In this document: one piece after another, positions 40,699 through 48,625 of the stretch
Layout of the letters: each line of letters begins with the position of its first letter
Position numbering within the stretch: position 1 is the stretch's first letter
Assembly: GCA_028821475.1 (NCBI GenBank)
Contig: JAPPGB010000054.1
Span: 1 to 64,000, forward strand
Direction: 5' to 3'
Source of the DNA: Spirochaetaceae bacterium
GTDB lineage: Bacteria > Spirochaetota > Spirochaetia > SZUA-6 > Bin103
Length of the DNA: 64,000 bases
Position numbers and translations under genes: made by a program
Notes under the pieces: generated by a model
Databases searched by the model: none
What the model saw: only the letters and a program-made list of their open reading frames with translations
What the model was told of the DNA's origin: nothing

Positions 40699-41981
40699 AT
40701 ACGGAATCTGATCGAACACGGCCGCATTCGGAGCGGCTCTACGCGCGTGCCCGGGAGCTGATGCCGGGCGGCGTCAACAGCCCGGTGCGGGCGTTCGGGG
40801 CGGTCGGCGGCACGCCGGTGTTCTTCGCCTCGGCGCGCGGCAGCAAGGTGCGCGACGCGGACGGCCGCGAGTACGTCGACTTCTGCCAGTCGTGGGGCCC
40901 GCTGATCCTCGGCCACGCCGAGCCGGCGGTGGTCGGCGCCGTGCAGCGCGCGGCGGAGCGGGGCCTGTCGTTCGGCGCCTGTCACGCCGCCGAGGCCGAC
41001 CTCGCGGCGCTGATCGTGGACGGCTACGAGGGCGCTGAGCGGGTGCGGCTGGTCAGTTCCGGCACCGAGGCAGTAATGACCGCCATGCGCATCGCCCGCG
41101 GCGCCACCGGGCGGCCGCTCATCGTCAAGTTCGAAGGCGGCTACCACGGCCATCACGACAGCCTGCTGGTGAAGGCGGGGTCGGGCCTCGCCACCACCGG
41201 GCTGGCCAGCTCGGCCGGGGTGCCGGACGCGATCGCGGGAGCCACGGTGGTGGCCCGCCTGGACGACGAAGAGTCGGTGAACGCCGTGTTTGCCGCCCAC
41301 GGCGATGCGATCGCCGCGGTCATCGTGGAGCCGGTGCCGGCCAACAACGGGCTCCTGCTGCAGCGCGGCGCGTTCCTGGATCACCTGGCCGCGGAGACCC
41401 GCCGCGCAGGTGCGTTGCTGATCGCCGACGAGGTGATCGCCGGGTTCCGCCTGCGCTACGGCGCGTCGCCCGCCGCCGCCCGGCTGCAGCCCGACCTGGT
41501 GACGCTCGGCAAGATCATCGGCGGGGGCATGCCGATCGGCGCGATCGCCGGGCGTGCCGGGCTGCTGGAGCAACTCGCCCCGGTCGGCGCGGTGTACCAG
41601 GCGGGCACCCTGAGCGGCAACCCGCTGTCGGTGGCGGCCGGCGTCGCCACGCTGGAGGCCCTGACCGACCGCGCGCGCTACGCCGAGCTGGAGCGCCTGG
41701 GCGCCGCCGTCGAGGAGGCGCTGGGCGCCGCCGCCGCGCCCGGCGTGCAGTTGATCCGCAGCGGGTCGATGCTGTGGCCCTACTACGGAACCGGCCGCCC
41801 GCGCGCCGCGCATCAGGTCGCCGCCGCCGCGATCGAGCGTTTCAACCGCGCCTACGGCGGCTTCCTGGAGCGCGGCCTGTACCTGCCGCCGTCCGGCTAC
41901 GAGGTGGGTTTTCTGTCCACCGCGCACACGGTGTCGGAGTGCCGGATGCTGGCCGACGCGCTGGTGGCGGCCGCCGCGTAG
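40695..41981 (+). CDS. hemL: Glutamate-1-semialdehyde 2,1-aminomutase
   Basis: 428 residues, standard length. ARELMPGGVNSPVRAFGAVG is the family start. LVSSGTEAVMTAMRIARG binds the cofactor phosphate. GGYHGHHDSLLVKAGSG is the gating-loop region, LIADEVIAGFR has the PLP-ring Asp, and LVTLGKIIGGGMPIGA contains the Schiff-base Lys. The enzyme makes 5-aminolevulinate from glutamate-1-semialdehyde, so heme synthesis here uses the C5 route. It overlaps hemC by 4 bp and is the last gene of the forward run. Confidence 0.97.
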   Translation: MNTESDRTRPHSERLYARARELMPGGVNSPVRAFGAVGGTPVFFASARGSKVRDADGREYVDFCQSWGPLILGHAEPAVVGAVQRAAERGLSFGACHAAEADLAALIVDGYEGAERVRLVSSGTEAVMTAMRIARGATGRPLIVKFEGGYHGHHDSLLVKAGSGLATTGLASSAGVPDAIAGATVVARLDDEESVNAVFAAHGDAIAAVIVEPVPANNGLLLQRGAFLDHLAAETRRAGALLIADEVIAGFRLRYGASPAAARLQPDLVTLGKIIGGGMPIGAIAGRAGLLEQLAPVGAVYQAGTLSGNPLSVAAGVATLEALTDRARYAELERLGAAVEEALGAAAAPGVQLIRSGSMLWPYYGTGRPRAAHQVAAAAIERFNRAYGGFLERGLYLPPSGYEVGFLSTAHTVSECRMLADALVAAAA

Positions 41982-42082
41982 ACCCGCCGCGCGCCGGCGG
42001 CGTCTGCCGCCGGTCCGACCGTGTGCCATGTCCCGGCCGCCGGCGCGGGACGGGTTCGTCGGCGGAGGGCGCGCCGACCCGG

Positions 42083-42913
42083 CTACCGGGCGGTGGCGGG
42101 GGCTCCCGACGCGGCCGCCGGCCCGGCATGTTGGGCGGTTGGACGCGCCGGGAACACCGTGCGCCGGTCCGGATCGTGGATCAGCGTGGACAGCGGCAGG
42201 CGGCCGTTGCCGACGATCACCTCGATGCCGCGTGCGGTCATGCGTTCGGCGGCCACGACCTTGGAGTACATGCCGCCGAGCCCGACCGGCGACGGGCCGC
42301 CCCAGGCCAACGCCTTCACGTCGTCGGTGACCGCCTCCACGAGGCGCACCAGGGTGTCCGCGTGGCCGCCGTTGCCGTCGTCGCGGCGGTGCATCAGTCC
42401 GTCCACGTTGGTCAGCAGCAGCGCCTGGTCGACGTGCAGCCGCTCGGCGACCAGGGCGGCGAGAATGTCGTTGTCGGTGAAGTGGCCGCGGTGTTCCAAC
42501 TCCTCCTTGTTGACCACGTCGTTCTCGTTGATGATCGGTACGATGCCGCGCTCCAGGTACGCCTCCAGCAGCCGGCTCACCGTGCGCTCCTCGCCCGGCG
42601 AGGCGAAGTTGTGGTGGGTCAGCAGAAGCTGCGCGGTCTGCCGCCCGTAGTAGCCCAGGTAGTCGCGGTAGTACTTCATGAGCCGGGTCTGGCCGATGCC
42701 GGCGAGCAGTTGCAGTTCCAGCGTCTCGCTCGGCCGCTGGTGGTGCTCGGTGACCTCCATGCCGGCGGCCACCGCCCCGGAGCTGACCAGCACGATGCGG
42801 TCGCCGGCCTCCATCAGCGCGGCGATCTCCGTGCACTTGGAAACCAGGAACACGTGATCGAGCCGCCCGGAGGGGCTGATCAGGGCGCTGCCGATCTTGA
42901 TGAGCCGGGTCAC
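42083..42913 (-). CDS. proB: Glutamate 5-kinase (no PUA domain)
   Basis: 276 residues from the GTG at 42913, which gives MTRLIKIGSALISPSG, the normal kinase start; a GTG at 42994 with an upstream GAGGAG would add 27 residues and is possible. IVLVSSGAVAAGME, QLLAGIGQTRLM, IPIINENDVV and FTDNDILAALVA are the amino-acid-kinase motifs, and GGMYSKVVAAE the late phosphate-site motif. The C-terminal PUA domain of E. coli-type ProB is absent. It makes gamma-glutamyl phosphate for ProA, whose gene is immediately upstream in the same direction. Long Ala-rich tail (HAGPAAASGAPATAR). Confidence 0.93.
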   Translation of the reverse strand: MTRLIKIGSALISPSGRLDHVFLVSKCTEIAALMEAGDRIVLVSSGAVAAGMEVTEHHQRPSETLELQLLAGIGQTRLMKYYRDYLGYYGRQTAQLLLTHHNFASPGEERTVSRLLEAYLERGIVPIINENDVVNKEELEHRGHFTDNDILAALVAERLHVDQALLLTNVDGLMHRRDDGNGGHADTLVRLVEAVTDDVKALAWGGPSPVGLGGMYSKVVAAERMTARGIEVIVGNGRLPLSTLIHDPDRRTVFPARPTAQHAGPAAASGAPATAR

Positions 42914-42998
42914 GAGCGTGGTGTCCCGCGGCGCTCCGGCGTCGACAGCGGCGCCGCTGGGGTTCGTTCCCGGGTAGGGGAGTTTCCGGGACACCACA

Positions 42999-44276
42999 CT
43001 AGCGCAACTCCTCGTAGTGGTAGGAGCGTGCGCCGCTCTCGTAGTCGGCCACCACCTGGCCCGACCCCCGCACCTGGTACTTGTAGGTGACCAGCCCGTC
43101 CAGCCCCACCGGGCCGCGGGCGTGCACGCGGTTGGTGGAGATGCCCACCTCGGCGCCCATGCCGAAACGAAAGCCGTCCGCAAAGCGGGTGGAAGCATTC
43201 CACAGCACGGTGGCCGAATCGACCCGGGCCAGAAAGCCCTCGGCCGCCGTCGCGTCGCCGGTGACGATGGTGTCGGTGTGGTGGCTGCCGTGCGCGTTGA
43301 TGAACTCGACCGCCTCGCCCAGGCCGGCGACCACCTTGATGGCCAGCACCAGGTCCAGGTACTCGGTATCCCAGTCGGCGTCGCTGCACGGCGCCGCGTC
43401 GATGAGCGCACGCGCGGCCGCGTCGCCGCGCAACTCCACGCCGGCATCCCGCAACGCGGCCGCCGCCGCCGGCAGGAAGCGCGGCGCGATCGCCTCGTGC
43501 ACGAGCAGCGTCTCGGCCGCGTTGCACACCGCCGGATACTGCGTCTTGGCGTCGCGGATGATGCGCACGGCCATCGCCACGTCGGCGCCGGCGTCGACGT
43601 ACACGTGGCAGATGCCGTCGGCGTGACCCATCACCGGGATACGCGTGGCGTCCTTGATGTCGCGCACCAGCTCGTTGCTGCCGCGCGGGATGATCAGGTC
43701 GACCAGGTCGTCGAGGGCGAGCAGCGACTGGATCTCGGCGCGCGTCTCGGCCAGGTGCAGGGCGCCGGCCAGCGCCGGATCCTCGCGCAGCGCCGCGTCG
43801 ATGGCGTCGAACAGCGCGGCGTTGGTGCGGCTCGCCTCCGAGCCACCCTTGAGAATGGCGGCGTTGCCCGACTTCAGGCACAGCGTGGCGATCTGTACCA
43901 GTGCATCGGGGCGCGATTCGAACACGATGCCCAGAACGCCGATCGGCACCGCGATCCGGGTCAGCACGAAGTCGTCGTCCAGGCGCCGCCGCCACTGGAT
44001 CTCACCGGCCGGATCGGGCAGCGCGATCAGTTGCCGCACCCCCTCCACCACGCCGCCGTACTTCTTCTCCAGGCCCAGCCGCTGGATCAGCGGCGCCGCC
44101 ACGCCGGCGCCGGCCGCATGCTCCAGGTCTTCCCGGTTGGCGGCCAGGATCGTCTCGCGGCGCGCCTCCAGACTGGCGGCGATGCGCTCCAGGGCGGCGT
44201 TCTTGGCCGCCGTCGAGGCGGTGGCCAACCGCCGGCTGGCGATGCGGGCCGCCGCGGCCATCTCGCGTACCGTCAT
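42999..44276 (-). CDS. proA: Glutamate-5-semialdehyde dehydrogenase (gamma-glutamyl phosphate reductase)
   Basis: 425 residues from the ATG at 44276; a GTG at 44291 overlapping the proC stop (GTGA) is an alternative. VPIGVLGIVFESRPDA, GNAAILKGGSEA, LIIPRGSNELV and GHADGICHVYVD are ProA motifs, and YPAVCNAAETLLVH contains the catalytic Cys. SHHTDTIVT and NASTRFADGFRFGMGAEVGIST are late family segments. It reduces gamma-glutamyl phosphate with NADPH. Sitting between proC and proB, it completes a three-gene proline biosynthesis operon. Confidence 0.97.
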   Translation of the reverse strand: MTVREMAAAARIASRRLATASTAAKNAALERIAASLEARRETILAANREDLEHAAGAGVAAPLIQRLGLEKKYGGVVEGVRQLIALPDPAGEIQWRRRLDDDFVLTRIAVPIGVLGIVFESRPDALVQIATLCLKSGNAAILKGGSEASRTNAALFDAIDAALREDPALAGALHLAETRAEIQSLLALDDLVDLIIPRGSNELVRDIKDATRIPVMGHADGICHVYVDAGADVAMAVRIIRDAKTQYPAVCNAAETLLVHEAIAPRFLPAAAAALRDAGVELRGDAAARALIDAAPCSDADWDTEYLDLVLAIKVVAGLGEAVEFINAHGSHHTDTIVTGDATAAEGFLARVDSATVLWNASTRFADGFRFGMGAEVGISTNRVHARGPVGLDGLVTYKYQVRGSGQVVADYESGARSYHYEELR

Positions 44277-44287
44277 ACTGCTCGTTT

Positions 44288-45076
44288 TCACTCCCCCAGC
44301 TCGCGGCTGCGCGCGGTCGCCGCGGCAACCGTGCGCTCCAGCGCCGTCCGCACCGCGCCCGCCTCCAGTTCGCGGCGTCCGGCGACGGTGGTGCCGCCCG
44401 GCGAACTGACCATGTCGACCAGGGCGGCGGGTGCCATCCCCTGCCGCTGCATGAGTAGCGCGGTGCCGAGCGCGGTCTGCACGGACAGTGCCGCCGCCAC
44501 TTCCGGGGCGAGTCCCTGCTGCACCCCGGCGTCGCTCAGCCACTCAACGAAGCGAGCGAAGTAGGCGGGCCCCGACCCGCTCAGGCCGGTAACCGCGTCG
44601 AGCTGCTCCTCCGGTACCTCGATCGCCACACCGGCGGCGGCCAGCAGGCGGGTCACCAGGGCCCGGTCGTCGTTGCCGACGCCGTCGGCGACGGTGAACC
44701 CCGCCGCCATGGCGCCGACCAGGCAGGGCGTGTTCGGCATCACCCGCACCAGCCGCGCGCGCGGCAGCCGGGCGCCGAGCGCGGCCAGCGAGACGCCGGC
44801 CAGGATCGAGATGATCAGCGCGCCGCTGTCCTCCAGGCCGGCGGTGGCGGCCTGCACGTCCTGCGGCTTGACCGCCAGGAAGGTGGCGTCGGCGGCACCG
44901 CTCACGGCGCCTGCTTCGCCGGCGACGGTGACCCCGTCGAACTCGCTCCGGAACAGCTCGCAGCGCTCGGCCAGCTTGTCGTACACGCAGATCCGCGTCG
45001 CCAGGCCGGCGCGCTGCAGGCTCCCGGCCAGTGCGAACCCCATGTTGCCGGCCCCTATGAATCCGATGGTGCTCAC
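44288..45076 (-). CDS. proC: Pyrroline-5-carboxylate reductase
   Basis: 262 residues with a GTG start. STIGFIGAGNMGFALAGSL is the NAD(P)-binding motif. FLAVKPQDVQAA, VRVMPNTPCLVGAMAAGF, LDAVTGLSGSGPAYF and MVSSPGGTTVAGRRELE (the P5C-binding C-terminal motif) are all present. It converts P5C to proline with NAD(P)H. First gene of the proC-proA-proB run; the stop is within 12 bp of proA. Divergent from gatC across 198 bp. Confidence 0.96.
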   Translation of the reverse strand: MSTIGFIGAGNMGFALAGSLQRAGLATRICVYDKLAERCELFRSEFDGVTVAGEAGAVSGAADATFLAVKPQDVQAATAGLEDSGALIISILAGVSLAALGARLPRARLVRVMPNTPCLVGAMAAGFTVADGVGNDDRALVTRLLAAAGVAIEVPEEQLDAVTGLSGSGPAYFARFVEWLSDAGVQQGLAPEVAAALSVQTALGTALLMQRQGMAPAALVDMVSSPGGTTVAGRRELEAGAVRTALERTVAAATARSRELGE

Positions 45077-45124
45077 CGTCGGGAGAACTTATAGCAGGCC
45101 GATGCCGCAAGGCAACGCACCCGC

Positions 45125-45154
45125 GGGCGAGGCGGGGCGAGGCGGGCCGAGGCG
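45125..45154 (+). repeat. 10-bp GC-rich tandem repeat in the proC-gatC divergent region
   Basis: Three units close to GGGCGAGGCG lie at 45125-45154 between the divergent promoters. No coding role is seen. Confidence 0.55.
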
Positions 45155-45232
45155 AGGGCGCGGCGCCGCAAGGGGCGGCTCACCGCCGGTGCCGAGTCCG
45201 GCCCGCGCCGGGTCAGCGGTCAACCGGTCAGC

Positions 45233-45262
45233 TTGACAGGCCGGCGAGCATGCAATCATCTT
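45233..45262 (+). promoter_or_regulatory. Candidate promoter of the gatCAB-aspS operon
   Basis: Perfect TTGACA at 45233-45238, about 36 bp before the gatC ATG. The best -10 matches are AATCAT (15-bp spacer, 4 of 6) or CATCTT (18-bp spacer, 3 of 6), so the -10 is uncertain. Confidence 0.4.
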
Positions 45263-45274
45263 ACGCGAGGTCCG

Positions 45275-45589
45275 ATGGAGTACCGGCACACCCTCAGCGA
45301 AGCGGAACTTGAGGTCACCGCGCAGATGGCGCGGCTGCGCCTGAGCAGCTCGGAACGCGACCGGCTTCGCGCCGGCGTGCAGCAGATCCTGGCGTACTTC
45401 GATGTCATGGCGGCGGCCGACGTCGGCGACGTGGAGCCGACCACGCATGCGCTCGTGCCGCGCAACCGGCTGCGTCCCGATGCCGTGGTGGCGTCCGAGC
45501 AGCGCTGGGCCGCGGCTTCGCCGGAGCGGCTCCTGGAGACGGCAACGGAGAGCGAGGACGATCACTTCACGGTACCCAACGTGCTATAA
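45275..45589 (+). CDS. gatC: Asp/Glu-tRNA amidotransferase subunit C
   Basis: 104 residues from the ATG at 45275, with GCGAGG in front. The pattern LSEAELEVTAQMARLRLSSSE, ILAYFDVMAAADVGDVEPTTH and NRLRPDAVV, ending in HFTVPNVL, is the whole GatC family signature. GatC holds GatA and GatB together. It is first in gatC-gatA-gatB-aspS, spaced 29 bp from gatA. Confidence 0.95.
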   Translation: MEYRHTLSEAELEVTAQMARLRLSSSERDRLRAGVQQILAYFDVMAAADVGDVEPTTHALVPRNRLRPDAVVASEQRWAAASPERLLETATESEDDHFTVPNVL

Positions 45590-45618
45590 GTGCCCGAGAG
45601 TCCGGGATTCAGACGTAC

Positions 45619-47145
45619 ATGTTGACTGGTATGATCGATAAAGGGCGGCCGGCAGCCGCCGCGGCATGGTCTGCCGTGATGAGCAGCGCTGGCGGCGCGC
45701 GGCGCTGGCAGCAGGCGGCGCTGGCGGCCGACGAGGCGATCAACGGGTTCGTCGAAGTGGACGCGGCGCGCGGCGTATCCGCCGCTGGCGGTGCGGCCGG
45801 CAGCAACGGCGCAGGCGGCTCGCAGGCGGCCGCCGCCGACGGCGCCACCGCGGCTCCGGTGCTGGCCGGAGTGCCGTTCGCGGTCAAGGACAACATCGCG
45901 GTGGAGGGATTCTCGCTGTCCTGCGGCTCGGCGCTGCTGCGTGGCCTCGCGGCACCCTATACCGCCACCGCGGTGGCCAGGCTGCAGCGCGCCGGGGCGC
46001 GGGTGGTGGGCAAGACCAATCTCGACGAGTTCGGAATGGGCTCGTCGAGCGAGCACTCCTGCTTCGGTCCGGTACGCAATCCCTGGAACCCGGCGGTGGT
46101 GGCGGGCGGTTCGAGCGGCGGCTCGGCGGCGGTGGTGGCAGCCGGCCTGGTGCCGTTCGCGCTCGGCTCCGACACCGGCGGCTCGGTGCGGCAGCCGGCG
46201 TCGTTCTGCGGCGTGTACGGCCTCAAGCCCACCTACGGCGCGGTGTCGCGGTTCGGGCTGGTGGCGTATGCCTCCTCCCTGGACGTGATCGGCGTAACCG
46301 CCTCCGACCCGGCCACCGCGCGGGTGGTGTTCGAGACCATGCGCGGCGTCGATCAGCTTGATCAGTCGTCCGCGGACTATCCGATGCCGCCGCCGGATCG
46401 GGTGCCCGGCGGCCTCGCGGTGGGCGTCCCGAACGGCATCCTGGAGGGGGTGGATCCGGCCGTGCGCCGAGCGCTGGAAGCGTGCCGCGAGCGGCTGCGC
46501 GAAGCGGGCGTCCGCTGTGTGCCGGTGGAGCTCGGCTCGTTGGAATACGTGGTCCCCGCCTATTACGTCATCGCCACCGCCGAGGCGAGTGCCAACCTGG
46601 CCCGCTACGACGGCGTGCGCTACGGGGCGCGCGACGGGTACGGCGCGGCCGACGCCGAGGAGATGACCATCGCGGCGCGCAGCGCCGGTTTCGGGGCCGA
46701 GGTGAAGCTGCGTATCCTGGTTGGCACCTACGTGCTGCGCTCCGGCTTCCAGGAGCAGTACTACCAGCGCGCCCAGCGTATTCGCACCCTCATCCGCCGG
46801 TCGTTCGAGCGTGCCTTCGGCGAGGTGGACCTGCTGCTCATGCCCACCTTTCCGGTGCCGCCGTTTGCGCACGGCGACGCCGGCCTCGACGCCTTCCGCC
46901 AGAAGCAGGGCGACCTGTTCACCTGCGCCGCCAACCTGACCGGCCACCCGGCGCTGGCGGTACCGGGCATCATCGACGGCGGGCTGCCGGTCGGCGTGCA
47001 GTTCATGGCGCCCTACTTCCGCGAGGATCTGCTGTTTCGCGTTGCCGAGCCGCTGGCGGCGCAGTTCGAGACGCCGCGCCCGCCCCGCTACCTCGGCCCC
47101 GGCGCTGTGCCGGGCGCCAGCGCCGCCTCCGGGGAGGATGGCTGA
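45619..47145 (+). CDS. gatA: Asp/Glu-tRNA amidotransferase subunit A (amidase)
   Basis: 508 residues. PFAVKDNIAVEGF contains the catalytic Lys, VAGGSSGGSAAVVAAG the cis-Ser region and SDTGGSVRQPASFCG the nucleophile Ser, a complete amidase-signature Ser-cisSer-Lys triad. YQRAQRIRTLIRRSFERAF and LTGHPALAVP are typical late segments. Between residues ~52 and 75 there is an unusual Gly/Ala/Ser-rich insert (GGAAGSNGAGGSQAAAADG) just before the conserved core. GatA releases ammonia from glutamine for transfer to misacylated Asp-tRNA(Asn) or Glu-tRNA(Gln). It directly precedes gatB. Confidence 0.96.
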   Translation: MLTGMIDKGRPAAAAAWSAVMSSAGGARRWQQAALAADEAINGFVEVDAARGVSAAGGAAGSNGAGGSQAAAADGATAAPVLAGVPFAVKDNIAVEGFSLSCGSALLRGLAAPYTATAVARLQRAGARVVGKTNLDEFGMGSSSEHSCFGPVRNPWNPAVVAGGSSGGSAAVVAAGLVPFALGSDTGGSVRQPASFCGVYGLKPTYGAVSRFGLVAYASSLDVIGVTASDPATARVVFETMRGVDQLDQSSADYPMPPPDRVPGGLAVGVPNGILEGVDPAVRRALEACRERLREAGVRCVPVELGSLEYVVPAYYVIATAEASANLARYDGVRYGARDGYGAADAEEMTIAARSAGFGAEVKLRILVGTYVLRSGFQEQYYQRAQRIRTLIRRSFERAFGEVDLLLMPTFPVPPFAHGDAGLDAFRQKQGDLFTCAANLTGHPALAVPGIIDGGLPVGVQFMAPYFREDLLFRVAEPLAAQFETPRPPRYLGPGAVPGASAASGEDG

Positions 47146-47146
47146 C

Positions 47147-48625
47147 GTGACCGCGAAGGCCTCGACCGGCGCCGCCGCCTACCAGCCCCACATCGGGCTG
47201 GAGATCCACGTGCAACTGATCACCGACTCGAAGGTGTTCTGCCAATGCCGCAACGCGTTCGGCGACCGCCCGAACGAGAACGTGTGCCCGGTCTGCCTCG
47301 GCTACCCCGGCATCCTGCCGGCGCTGAACCGCGAGGCGGTGCTCGGCGCGTACGTGCTCGCGCGCACGCTCGGCTGCACCCTGAGCACGCGCACGGTGTT
47401 CGAGCGCAAGAACTACTTCTACCCCGACCTGCCCAAGAACTACCAGATTTCGCAATTCGGAGCGCCGGTCGGACGGGACGGGGCGTTCACCGCCGAAGTC
47501 GACGGCAACCCCACGTCGGTCGGCATTCGCGAGGTACACCTGGAAGAGGACGCCGGCAAGATGATTCACGCCGGCGACATCTCGCTGCTCGACTACAACC
47601 GCACCGGAACGCCCCTGGTGGAGGTGGTCACGCAGCCCGAGCTCACTGGCGCCACCGCCGCCGAGCAGTTCCTGGAGGAGTTCCGCCGCATGGTGCGGTT
47701 CCTGGGCGTGTGCGACGGCAACATGGAGCAGGGGTCGTTGCGCTGCGACGCCAACGTGTCGGTGAACCGCGCCGGCGCCGGCCTCGGCAGCAAGGTGGAG
47801 ATCAAGAATCTCAACTCGTTCAAGTTCGTGCGCAACGCGCTTGCGTTCGAGATCGGGCGCCAGACCGCGGTGCTGGCCGCCGGCGGTGCGGTGCGTGTTG
47901 AGACGCGGCTGTGGAACGAGAACCGCGACTGCACCGAGCCGATGCGGGTCAAGGAGAGCGAAGACGACTACCGCTACTTCCCGGAGCCGGACCTGCCGCC
48001 GTTCTGTCCCGACGAAGCCTTCTTCGCCGCGGTCGAGGAGCGCCAGGTGGAGCTGCCGCTGGCGCGCCGCGACCGGATGCGGGAGCAGCACGCGGTGACC
48101 GCGCAGCAAGCCGCGTTCCTGACCGCCGAGCCCGACACCGCCGACTTCTTCGAGCGCACGGTGGCTGCGGGCGCAGACGCGTCACTGGCCGCCCGCTGGC
48201 TGGGCGCCGACATCCGGGGGCACCTCAACCAGCGCCGCGAGACGCTGGCCGCCAGCCACCTGACGCCGGAGCGCCTGGCCGCACTCCTGGCCATGCTCGT
48301 GAGGGGCGAAGTGAACGGCAAGATCGCCAAGCAGGTGTTGGCCAAGGTGATCGTCGAGGACCGCGACCCGGAAGCCGTGGTGGAGCAGGACGGACTGCGC
48401 CAGATCACCGATTCCGGCGAGTTGCGCCCCATCCTGGAGCGCATCGTGGCCGGCAACCCGCGCGTCGCGGCGCAGATCGCCGCCGGCGAACGCAAGCCGG
48501 CCGGGTTCCTGGTGGGACAGGTGATGCGCCATACGGCCGGCCGCGCACACCCCGACCAGGTGCATGCGCTGATCGAGGCGCTGTACGAACCGGCGCGCAC
48601 CGGGGAATCGCGCGACGATGGCTAG
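47147..48625 (+). CDS. gatB: Asp/Glu-tRNA amidotransferase subunit B
   Basis: 492 residues if the GTG at 47147 is used: GGGGAGG at 47131-47137 is well spaced for it. An ATG at 47138, touching that site, would add three residues. IGLEIHVQLITDSKVFCQC and VCPVCLGYPGILP are the N-terminal kinase-like cradle with zinc-site Cys. KNYFYPDLPKNYQISQ, EEDAGKMIH and DYNRTGTPLVEVV are further hallmarks. The C-terminal helical and YqeY-like tail is complete (LVGQVMRHTAGRAHPD). The gene overlaps aspS by 8 bp. GatB binds the misacylated tRNA. Confidence 0.96.
   Translation: MTAKASTGAAAYQPHIGLEIHVQLITDSKVFCQCRNAFGDRPNENVCPVCLGYPGILPALNREAVLGAYVLARTLGCTLSTRTVFERKNYFYPDLPKNYQISQFGAPVGRDGAFTAEVDGNPTSVGIREVHLEEDAGKMIHAGDISLLDYNRTGTPLVEVVTQPELTGATAAEQFLEEFRRMVRFLGVCDGNMEQGSLRCDANVSVNRAGAGLGSKVEIKNLNSFKFVRNALAFEIGRQTAVLAAGGAVRVETRLWNENRDCTEPMRVKESEDDYRYFPEPDLPPFCPDEAFFAAVEERQVELPLARRDRMREQHAVTAQQAAFLTAEPDTADFFERTVAAGADASLAARWLGADIRGHLNQRRETLAASHLTPERLAALLAMLVRGEVNGKIAKQVLAKVIVEDRDPEAVVEQDGLRQITDSGELRPILERIVAGNPRVAAQIAAGERKPAGFLVGQVMRHTAGRAHPDQVHALIEALYEPARTGESRDDG

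Noticed and set aside
42083-42130. Hairpin-like GC-rich stretch at the proB end as terminator
   Set aside because: It is inside the coding frame and lacks a T tract.
45233-45274. Upstream in-frame start for gatC at 45233
   Set aside because: It would put the coding start on the TTGACA box. The ATG at 45275 matches the family start and has a ribosome site.
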